Below, in pieces: positions 1 to 8,821 of a DNA stretch of 64,000 nucleotides (position 1 is the stretch's first letter; every line of letters starts with the position of its first letter). The position numbers and the translations under genes were made by a program. The stretch lies in the NCBI GenBank assembly GCA_963742795.1, contig CAVUNL010000020.1, forward strand, positions 124,001 through 188,000. The letters run 5' to 3'. The notes under the pieces are model-generated. The model ran no database searches and was not told where the DNA came from. It was given only the letters and a program-made list of their open reading frames with translations. The stretch comes from Palsa-504 sp963742795. Lineage in GTDB: Bacteria > Actinomycetota > Actinomycetes > Streptosporangiales > Streptosporangiaceae.

Positions 1-11
1 GCTCCCGGAAA

Positions 12-1631
12 TCAGGGCCCGTCGCCGTCTAGTTCGCGCAGGACGGCGACCAGCGCGGCCTCGTCCCCGCTGGTGTGGTCGAGCACGGCCATCAGCGCGT
101 GCAGGACCAGGTGCCGGTCCTGGCCGGCGTCGAGCAGCCGCTGGGCGGCCTCCCATAGCTCGGGCGGGTCGCCGCGCCAGAGCCGCTCGGCCAGCACCAG
201 GTGCCGCTCGATGTGCCGGCCGACGCCGCCTGGCGCCGGGGTGGCGTGGTCGGCGGCCAGCAGGGCCCGCCGGTCCCGCGGGTCGGCCGGGTCCAGGCTG
301 CTCAGGTCGGTGCCGGAGTGCCAGCCCTCCAGCACCGGGAACGCGAACGCGCGCCGCGGCAGGGCCTCCAGGTCGCCGTCCGGCAGCAGCCGTCGGACCA
401 GCACGTAGTCCAGGCCGAACTCCGCCGGATCCCGGTACGCCTCGGCGAACATGCCCATCGTGTTGAACACGGCCTCCAGGGTCTCGGCCACCAGCGCGTC
501 GTCCAGCCCGCGCCGCCGGCCCGCCCACCGGACCCAGGCCGCCAGCACGTGCGGCATCGCGTCCTGCTCGGCGAAGGACAGCATGACCTTGCGCGGCAGC
601 CAGCTGATCAGGAACGTCTCCACCTTGGTGGGGCTCATCCGCAGCGGCCGGCCGAAGTCCCGGTCGCACCCGTAGTCGATGATCCGGTCCGCGCAGTGCG
701 AGGCCGCGCCGCGGTCCGACAGGTCCTCGGCCTCGTCGGAGGCCAGGAACTCGGCGGCGAGCATGGCCCGCCGGTCCCGGCTCCAGGCCTGGCGCCGCGG
801 CCCGGTCGCCCCGGAGATGGTGCGGCCGCGGTAGGGCGGCAGGGCCCGGATCCGGGCCCGGATGAACGCGTGGTAGGAGGGGAAGGACTCGCTGACCGGC
901 GGGTCGGCCGCGCCGTCGGTCACGGTCAGCGCGGTTTCCAGCATGTGCCGGGCGTGACCCGCCTCCACCTGCCGGAACGCGTGCCGGCCCTCGGCGCCGC
1001 GCTGGGCGCTGACCTCGCGGCAGTGGTCAAGCAGCTTGTCCACCCGCGAGGTCACCCAGCCGTCCCGGATCATCCCGTCGGTGTTGTAGTCCACCACGGT
1101 GACCAGCGCGTGCGGCTCTTCGCCGGCGTAGCTGAACACGCAGATGACCTCGTCCTGGTCGCCCAGCAGGTCGGGGTTGATGTAGCACTCGGCCGGGGTC
1201 ACGGCGCCTAGGTGCTCGGCCCAGCCCGGGCAGGGCACGCCGGTCTCGATCAGCTCCAGGGCCGCGCGCTCGGCCTTGGCCGCCTGCCGGGGCGTGCCGA
1301 GGCAGGCGATCCCGGACAGCAGGGCCAGCGCCGCCGGGCTGCGCTGCCCGGCCGCGTAGTCGACCAGCCCCTCGCCGACCAGCTGCTCCACGGACGTGGC
1401 ACGCCGCGAACCGCGCTGCCCCCACCAGGTGCCGAGCAGCTCGCTGACCATGAGCTCCGCGTCGAGCGGGCTGCGCACGGCCAGCAGCTCGCGCGCGGCC
1501 CGCAGCATCTCGGCGAACAGCGCGTTGGGAGGCGGGACGCCCGCTCCTTGCGGGTCGCCTGATCCAGCAGAGCCTGAGCGGCCGGGATCTGGGCCGCCAG
1601 GGGTCTGGCTGCTTCGGCGCTGCGGGCTCAC
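12..1631 (-). CDS. Conserved actinobacterial protein, DUF1841-like C-terminus
   Basis: A 539-residue soluble protein starting at GTG 1631. The C-terminal ~45 residues (ERLWRGDPPELWEAAQRLL, then LDAGQDRHLVLHALMAVLDH) resemble the DUF1841 module: a short helical segment with a conserved H-x-x-x-H-x-x-L pattern. The rest is helical, with no membrane segment and no catalytic motif I recognise. Residues 1-40 are Pro/Gly/Ser-rich and probably disordered. It is divergent from the PAS/PP2C gene, with ~180 bp of shared upstream DNA. The function is unknown; the family link is by eye. Confidence 0.7.
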   Translation of the reverse strand: MSPQRRSSQTPGGPDPGRSGSAGSGDPQGAGVPPPNALFAEMLRAARELLAVRSPLDAELMVSELLGTWWGQRGSRRATSVEQLVGEGLVDYAAGQRSPAALALLSGIACLGTPRQAAKAERAALELIETGVPCPGWAEHLGAVTPAECYINPDLLGDQDEVICVFSYAGEEPHALVTVVDYNTDGMIRDGWVTSRVDKLLDHCREVSAQRGAEGRHAFRQVEAGHARHMLETALTVTDGAADPPVSESFPSYHAFIRARIRALPPYRGRTISGATGPRRQAWSRDRRAMLAAEFLASDEAEDLSDRGAASHCADRIIDYGCDRDFGRPLRMSPTKVETFLISWLPRKVMLSFAEQDAMPHVLAAWVRWAGRRRGLDDALVAETLEAVFNTMGMFAEAYRDPAEFGLDYVLVRRLLPDGDLEALPRRAFAFPVLEGWHSGTDLSSLDPADPRDRRALLAADHATPAPGGVGRHIERHLVLAERLWRGDPPELWEAAQRLLDAGQDRHLVLHALMAVLDHTSGDEAALVAVLRELDGDGP

Positions 1632-1855
1632 CCTGATAGCCTCTCAGATCTGGACATGCGGACGCTATGCTACGGTGTCATGCCCGCTGTAATTTCGCCT
1701 CATAAACGGCACGCGACACGCGGAGTCCCTTGACGTGCTTGGTAGATCAGCGTTCGCTGTCCGCGAATCCGCTTTCCTGGCCGCACCAATTGCCTGACTG
1801 TGGCACGCTTAATTGGTTGGCAGCGGGAACGATGATCCCGGGGAAGGAGCCGCCC

Positions 1856-1894
1856 ATGGCAGCCCCCGGCGCGGTACGTGGGTGTCCACTGTGA
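1856..1894 (+). other. Possible 12-codon leader ORF
   Basis: A good Shine-Dalgarno sequence (GGAAGGAG, 1842-1849) precedes ATG 1856, which opens a 12-codon frame ending in TGA 1892-1894. That stop overlaps GTG 1891, a candidate start of the PAS protein (GTGA overlap). Either the phosphatase is translationally coupled to this leader, or the true N-terminus is in this frame and a base has been gained or lost. There is no direct evidence that the leader is translated. Confidence 0.3.
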
Positions 1895-2283
1895 GCACGG
1901 AGACTTCTGTACCTAGGCAACGAGATGCGTCCGATTCCGCCCTGGTGGACATGCTGATCCAGCAGGCGCCGGTCGGCATGGCATTTTTCGGGCCTGACCT
2001 GCGTTTCCGCCGGGTGAACGCCGCCCTCGGAGAGGTCATCGGGAAGCCCGACGCGGACCACGCGGACAAGCTCCCGTCCGAGATCTGGCCCGAGGAGCTG
2101 GCCGTCCGGGCCGAGGCCGCGCTGCGCAAGGTGCTGGCCGACGGCACCCCGGTCACCGAGTTCTCTATGATCCCGGGGGGACGACCCCCCGAGATCCCCC
2201 CGGTCCTGGGAGGAAACCTTTCCCCCAGACCCCCTCGGCCCCGTCGGCCCCCTCGGCCCCCCAGAACCCCTCGGCCCCCTTGA
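1891..2283 (+). pseudogene. N-terminal PAS fragment of a PAS/GAF/PP2C phosphatase
   Basis: This encodes the first PAS domain (MLIQQAPVGMAFFGPDLRFR and onward) of the phosphatase that continues in another frame from 2280. It runs into an Arg/Pro-rich low-complexity stretch and stops at 2281-2283, inside the stop/TTG overlap with the downstream frame. The last PAS strand (TAFWFPVRDADGQIVGVG) is encoded only downstream, so the two ORFs are one gene split by an inserted repeat. GTG 1882 and GTG 1891 are both possible starts. It may be a separate sensor peptide only if the split is real and tolerated. Confidence 0.6.
2174..2280 (+). repeat. GC-rich low-complexity insertion splitting the PAS domain
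   Basis: The segment begins with a GGGGG-ACGA-CCCCC hairpin motif and continues as C-runs and ccctcggccc repeats. It lies where the PAS fold should be continuous and changes the reading frame. A related string (GGGGGACGACCCC, then CCCAGACCCCCT) occurs in the intergenic DNA at about 13099-13131, upstream of the PfkB gene, suggesting a small dispersed repeat. Confidence 0.45.
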
Positions 2284-4037
2284 CCGCGTTCTGGTTTCCT
2301 GTTCGCGACGCGGACGGCCAGATCGTCGGCGTGGGCCTGGTTCTGATCGAGGGCAGCGGGCCCGCGGTCGAGGAGGAGATCCGGCGCAGCGAGGAGCGCT
2401 ACCGCTCGCTGGTCCAGGGCGGCGCCCAGGTGGTCTGGGTGGCCGGGCCTGACGGCGCGATGAAGGAAGACTCGCCCGAATGGCGGTGGATCACCGGGCA
2501 GTCGGCCGAGGGTTACATCGGCCAGGGCTGGCTGGACTCCATCCACCCCGAAGACCGGGAGCGGGTCGAGCGCGACTGGCGCGAGTGCGTCCGGACCGGG
2601 AAGGTGTTCGACGACCGCTACCGGATCCGCACCAAGTCGGGCTCGTACCGGCACTACGACGTGCGGGCGGTGCCGATCGAGCGGGACGGCAAGATCGTCG
2701 AGTGGGTCGGCGCCAGCACCGACGTCACCAGCCAGCGCGAGGCCGAGGAGATGCGCGGCCGGCTGACCGAGCAGCTGTCCGCCGCGGCGCTTCGCACCGC
2801 GCGGCTCCAGCAGGCCACCTCGATGCTGGCCGAGGCGCTCACCGTGGAGCAGGTGGTCGAGGTCATCACCGAAGTGGGCCGGACCGCGATCGGCGCCCTG
2901 CGCTCGGCGGTGGTGCTGCTCGAATCCGACGGCGCGCGGCTCAAGGTGGTCAACTCCGACGGGCTGCAGAGTACGCCCGACTCGGCTGGCGGCCCGCCGA
3001 CCCTGCAGTCTCCGAGCGTCATCACCCGGGCGATCGCGACCCGGCGGCCGGTGTTGGTCGAGGACCCGGAGGACCTGCGCCGGCAGTTCGAGGGCGAGCT
3101 GGAGATCGACCCCGCTACCGTGATCGCGACCTCCGACGAGCGGTCCTGGGTCGGGCTGCCGCTGATCACCGCGGGCGCGCCGCTGGGCGCGCTGCGGTTC
3201 TCGTTCGGCCGCCCGCGGAAGATCACCGAGGAAGAGCGGGTCTTCCTGGAGGCGCTGGCCGGCCAGTGCGGGCTCGCGGTCGAGCGGGCCGGGCTGTACG
3301 AGCGGGAGCACACCACGGCCGAGACCCTGCAGCGCAGCCTGCTCCCGGACCAGCTGCCGAGCGTCCCGGGCCTGATCCTGACGGCCAGCTACCTGCCCGT
3401 CGCGCGGAACATGGAGATCGGCGGCGACTGGTACGACGCGTTCCGGCTGGCCGACCAGCGGCTGGCCGTGGCGGTCGGCGACGTCATGGGCAAGGGGCTC
3501 ACCGCCGCGGCCGGGATGGGCCGGGTGCGCAACGCGCTGCGCGCCCTGGCGCTGACCGACGGGCGCCCGGCCGCCGTCCTGGGCGGGCTGGACCGGCTGT
3601 TCAGCGCGACCGAAGAGGAAGAGCAGGTCACCACCGTGGCCTACCTGGTCATCGACCCGGTGACCGGCGAGGGCATGCTCGGCAACGCGGGCCACCTGCC
3701 CGCCCTGGTCCTGGAGGCGGGCCACGCGCCGCGCTACGACCAGGTGGAGGCGGGCACCCCGCTGGGCTGGGCCAGCCCGCGCAAGCAGCACGCGTTCAGC
3801 ATGCGCCCCGGCAGCACGGCGGTTTTCTATTCCGACGGGCTGGTAGAGAACAGGAATCGTGGTCTGGACAAAGGACTGGAAGAGCTGGCCGCGGTGGCCG
3901 CACGCGCCGACGAGGAACTGCTCGGCCACCCGGAACGGCTGCTTCGCTACCTCGTTGACCACATGCTCGCCGGTCATGAGCAGGACGATGACGTCACCGT
4001 GCTGGTCATGCACCGGCCTTCCGGGGAGATGCAGTGA
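2280..4037 (+). CDS. PAS-GAF-PP2C (SpoIIE/RsbU-type) serine phosphatase
   Basis: 585 codons from a TTG. Order: end of PAS1; a full PAS2 (residues ~40-160, RYRSLVQGGAQVVWVAGPDG to GASTDVTSQREAEE); GAF (~190-345, ending FLEALAGQCGLAVERAGLYE); and a PP2C/SpoIIE phosphatase domain (~350-585) with metal-ligand motifs GGDWYDAF, GDVMGKGL, NAGHLPALVL, FYSDGLVE and DDDVTVLV. Such proteins dephosphorylate anti-anti-sigma factors in partner-switching control of sigma factors. No anti-sigma partner lies nearby; the next gene is the principal sigma factor. The C-terminal domain is intact. The N-terminus is interrupted. Confidence 0.85.
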   Translation: MTAFWFPVRDADGQIVGVGLVLIEGSGPAVEEEIRRSEERYRSLVQGGAQVVWVAGPDGAMKEDSPEWRWITGQSAEGYIGQGWLDSIHPEDRERVERDWRECVRTGKVFDDRYRIRTKSGSYRHYDVRAVPIERDGKIVEWVGASTDVTSQREAEEMRGRLTEQLSAAALRTARLQQATSMLAEALTVEQVVEVITEVGRTAIGALRSAVVLLESDGARLKVVNSDGLQSTPDSAGGPPTLQSPSVITRAIATRRPVLVEDPEDLRRQFEGELEIDPATVIATSDERSWVGLPLITAGAPLGALRFSFGRPRKITEEERVFLEALAGQCGLAVERAGLYEREHTTAETLQRSLLPDQLPSVPGLILTASYLPVARNMEIGGDWYDAFRLADQRLAVAVGDVMGKGLTAAAGMGRVRNALRALALTDGRPAAVLGGLDRLFSATEEEEQVTTVAYLVIDPVTGEGMLGNAGHLPALVLEAGHAPRYDQVEAGTPLGWASPRKQHAFSMRPGSTAVFYSDGLVENRNRGLDKGLEELAAVAARADEELLGHPERLLRYLVDHMLAGHEQDDDVTVLVMHRPSGEMQ

Positions 4038-4137
4038 CCGGAGCGTACAAGTCACTGTCGCTCGGCGCCTATGGTGATGGAGTGGGAGACAGGCGGTTGA
4101 ATCAGTCCCGAGTGGCTTCTAGCCAGCGAAGGAAGGG

Positions 4138-5601
<1,464 letters not shown>

Positions 5602-5686
5602 GGCGGACCCCCCGCCAGCACCCGAGTCCCCCGAGCCCCAGCAAGCCCAACAGCGCCACCGGCTCCAACAGTCGGCCGCCCCAACC

Positions 5687-5736
5687 TGTGAATGTGGCAC
5701 TCTGATGGCTCTTGCCAGCAGAGTGCCACTTTCACA
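5687..5736. terminator. 50-bp near-perfect hairpin downstream of hrdB
   Basis: 18-bp arms TGTGAATGTGGCACTCTG (5687-5704) and CAGAGTGCCACTTTCACA (5719-5736) pair with a single mismatch. The 14-nt centre pairs again (TGGC/GCCA) around a TCTT tetraloop. It lies 85 bp after the hrdB stop. There is no U-tract, as is common for actinobacterial terminators, so it may act as a terminator, an mRNA 3' stabiliser or a dispersed palindrome. The spacing between GCACTC and GAGTGC is too long (18 nt) for a CIRCE/HrcA operator. Confidence 0.7.
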
Positions 5737-5955
5737 TGGGTCGGGACCCGGCCCGTGCGGCGACGCTCGGCGGCGCATCAACCCACCCGCCCCTACAGCA
5801 ACATCTCTGGGGATACGCCTGTAATGAGTGAGGTGAGGGTGAATTCGCTGGGGGCGCGGGCGGCGAGGGCGCTGCCGGGCACCCACGCGGCCCGGGCAGC
5901 GCGCGGCCCACGCCGGGCGCGGCCGCGCGGCGCGGCCCGGCCGCCAACGGGCATG

Positions 5956-5990
5956 AAAAAGCCGACGCCAGGTCTGCTACTGACGTCGGC
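5956..5990 (-). terminator. Rho-independent terminator of the DUF7455 gene
   Basis: Read on the minus strand: GCCGACG, a 16-nt loop, CGTCGGC, then TTTTT. It lies 48 bp past the stop of the DUF7455 gene and is a textbook intrinsic terminator. Confidence 0.8.
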
Positions 5991-6037
5991 GCCTCACGCC
6001 GACGGCCGGCTCCGTTGCCGGCCAGGCTATTCGCGCG

Positions 6038-6250
6038 TTACTGCGGTTGCGGCTCTGACAGCCGGTTGGTCTCGTCCTGAATGTCGACCGCGACCTTGGC
6101 TAGCGCCTCGGCGTGCACGCGACCGTGGTGAGCACAGAACAGCAGCTCCCCCGAGTTAGCAAGTAGCACGCGAACATACGCTTGGGCGCCGCAGCGATCG
6201 CAGACGTCCAGGGCAGTCAGCGGCCTTGTCGGGGCTATGGCTCCGGTCAA
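6038..6250 (-). CDS. DUF7455 small cysteine protein
   Basis: A 70-residue protein with the family signature CDRCGAQAYVRVLLANSGEL, then LLFCAHHG and a tail KVAVDIQDETNRL. The C-x-x-C and C-x-H-H set suggests a single zinc-binding knuckle. In many actinobacteria this gene lies between the principal sigma factor and a type II topoisomerase gene, exactly as here. Function is not established; it is presumably cytoplasmic. A terminator follows at 5956-5990. Confidence 0.9.
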   Translation of the reverse strand: MTGAIAPTRPLTALDVCDRCGAQAYVRVLLANSGELLFCAHHGRVHAEALAKVAVDIQDETNRLSEPQPQ

Positions 6251-6622
6251 CGTCGCCTCCTTCGCGTCGTGCCTCCGGCTTCTACGTCCGTCTGGCTCTG
6301 GTATAACGCCTTACCGCTCAGTGCAACACATACCCAGGCGCCGGCGTTCCCTACTCCGGCTGCTGTACGCCACAAGCGAAACCGCATCCGGACACTTCGT
6401 GTTCAGTTTTCGCCCTGACGCGCGGTGCCCGTGTCCCGCCGGGGCGTGACCCGGCGGCACACAGGCACCGTGTGTCTCTAGCTGACATATACCCGGTAGC
6501 GGGTGGATAAAGCATTTCCGCGGACTCGGCCGCGTGGCACGCACCCGGCACCCGGCCGGGAACGCTACTCTGTTCGAGAGGCCCCGGACGGGGCCGCTTC
6601 CCGGAAGGAGACCGGCCCGCCC
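6251..6622. promoter_or_regulatory. Divergent intergenic region, DUF7455/parE
   Basis: About 370 bp between two divergent genes, so it should hold both promoters. The clearest element is a hairpin GGCCCC-GGAC-GGGGCC (6580-6595) in the parE leader, followed by a strong Shine-Dalgarno GGAAGGAG (6603-6610). I could not assign -35/-10 boxes with confidence, and saw no RNA gene. Confidence 0.4.
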
Positions 6623-8763
6623 GTGACCGCCCCCACCACCATTGCCACCGCCACCCGGCTGCCCATCGGCACCGCGGGCGACGCCTCCTACACCGCCCGG
6701 CACCTGTCGGTGCTAGAGGGCCTGGACGCGGTGCGCAAGCGCCCGGGCATGTACGTCGGGTCGACCGACGGCCGCGGCCTGCAGCACTGCCTGTGGGAGA
6801 TCTTCGACAACTCGGTGGACGAGGCACTGGGCGGGCACTGCACGCGGATCGACGTGATCTTGCACGCGGACGGGTCGGCCGAGGTCCGGGACAACGGCCG
6901 GGGCATCCCGGTCGACATCGAGCGCAAGACCAAGCTGTCCGGCGTGGAGCTGGTCATGACCAGGCTGCACGCGGGCGGCAAGTTCGGCGGCGGCTCGTAC
7001 ACCGCCTCCGGCGGGCTGCACGGCGTGGGCGCGTCGGTGGTCAACGCGCTGGCCGCGCGGCTGGACGTGGAGGTCGACCGGGAGGGCCGGACCTGGGCGG
7101 CCAGCTTCCGCCGCGGCGTCACCGGCGAGTTCACCGGGCCCGGCCCCGCGGCCGACTTCACCAAGCGGTCGGGATTGCGCGATCTCGGGCGCGTCCTGCG
7201 CAAGGCCACCGGGACGCGGATCCGGTTCTGGCCGGACCGCCAGGTCTTCCTGCGCGACGCCAAGTTCAGCTTCGAGGCCCTGACCGAGCGCGCCCGCCAG
7301 ACCGCCTACCTGGTCCCCGGCCTGACCATCGCCATCCGCGACGAAAGCGGCGAAAGCGGCGAAAGCGGCAAAGCCGAAAGCGACCGAACCAGGCCACGCC
7401 GAGTTCCGTTTCGACGGCGGCATCAGCGAGTTCTGCGCGCACCTGGCCTCCGGCGAGCCGGTCACCGAGGTGCTGCGGCTGACCGGGTCGGGGAACTTCA
7501 CCGAGACCGTCCCGGTGCTGGACGACCGGGGGCACATGACGCCGACCGAGATGGAGCGCGAGCTCCAGGTCGACGTCGCGCTGCAGTGGGGGAGCGGCTA
7601 CGACGCCGTGGTCCGCTCGTTCGTCAACGTCATCGCCACCCCGCACGGCGGCACCCACGTCACCGGGTTCGAGCGGGCCCTGGTCCGCACGCTGAACGAC
7701 CAGCTCCGCGCGGCCCGGCTGCTGAAGAACGGCGACGAGCCGGTGACCAAGGAAGACGTGTTCGAGGGCCTGGTCGCGGTGGTCTCCGTCCGGCTGCCCG
7801 AGCCGCAGTTCGAGGGGCAGACCAAGGAGGTGCTCGGCACCCCGGCCGCCGCCAAGATCGTCGCGCAAATCGTAAACTCCCAGCTCAGCGCCTACTTCGA
7901 GACCCCGCCGCGGGGCGCCAAGCAGCAATCCCGCGCGGCGCTCGAGAAGGTCGTGTCCGCTGCCAAGGCCCGCATCGCGGCCCGCGAGCACCGCGACAAC
8001 CAGCGGCGCAAGTCGGCGCTGGCCAGCTCGTCGCTGCCGGCCAAGCTGGTCGACTGCCGTTCAGCCGACGACCGCAGCGAGCTGTTCATCGTGGAGGGCG
8101 ACTCCGCGCTCGGCACCGCCAAGATGGCCCGCGACTCGGAGTTCCAGGCCCTGCTTCCCATCCGCGGCAAGATCCTCAATGTGCAGAAGGCCTCGCTGGC
8201 GGACATGCTCAAGAACGCCGAGTGCGCCTCGATCATCCAGGTCATCGGCGCCGGCTCGGGCAGCTCGTTCGACCTGGACTCGGCCCGCTACCAGCGCGTG
8301 ATCTTTCTCGCGGACGCCGACGTTGACGGCGCTCACATCCGTACCTTGCTGCTGACTCTGTTCCACCGGTACCTGCGGCCCATGCTGGAGGCGGGCCGGG
8401 TCTTCACCGGTGTCCCGCCGCTGCACCGGATCGAGCTGACGAACGTCCGCAAGGGCCAGGACAAGTACCGGTACACCTACTCCGACGCCGGAGCTCAACC
8501 GGACCCTGCTCGACCTGGAGCGGCGCGGCCAGCGGTGGAAGGAGCCGGTGCAGCGGTACAAGGGGCTGGGCGAGATGGACGCGGCCCAGCTGGCCGAGAC
8601 GACCATGGACCCGCGGCACCGCACCCTGCGCCGGATCAGGATCGAGGACGCCGCCGCCGCCACGCAGATGTTCAGCCTGCTGATGGGGACCGAGGTGGCC
8701 CCGCGCCGTGACTTCATCGTGGCCGGCGCGGCCGAGCTGGACCCGGCCCGCATCGACGCCTGA
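6623..8763 (+). pseudogene. parE: Topoisomerase IV/gyrase B-type subunit (ParE), two frameshifts
   Basis: From GTG 6623 the ATPase half is recognisable: RKRPGMYVGSTDGRGLQHCL, the DNSVDEAL region, DNGRGIPVD and GGLHGVGASVVNALAARL. The frame then shifts inside a GAAAGCGGC tandem repeat (~7340-7400). The transducer and TOPRIM part follow in a second frame (EGDSALGTAKMARDSEFQAL, LADADVDGAHIRTLLLTLFH). A second shift at ~8492, best explained by one extra G, moves the end (QRYKGLGEMDAAQLAETTMD) to a third frame ending at 8763. Both shifts are +1. ParE with ParC decatenates chromosomes, so loss would be surprising; sequencing error is a serious alternative. The ParC partner is convergent just downstream. 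Confidence 0.85.
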
Positions 8764-8821
8764 GCGAATAGCCAGGCCGGCCCGGGACGCCCGCGTCACG
8801 GGAAACGCCCCGGTGCCCGGG

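Noticed and set aside
1809..4055. A 748-codon minus-strand ORF opposite the phosphatase gene
   Set aside because: Long antisense frames are expected in GC-rich DNA; the plus strand carries clear PAS/GAF/PP2C motifs and the antisense protein is Arg/Gly/Pro low complexity.
5694..5729. CIRCE (HrcA) operator, because of GCACTC...GAGTGC
   Set aside because: CIRCE needs a 9-nt spacer; here it is 18 nt and the position is downstream of hrdB, not before groE/dnaK.
7340..7400. Programmed +1 frameshift in parE
   Set aside because: No slippery stop context, and similar +1 shifts occur in many unrelated genes, so error or mutation is simpler.
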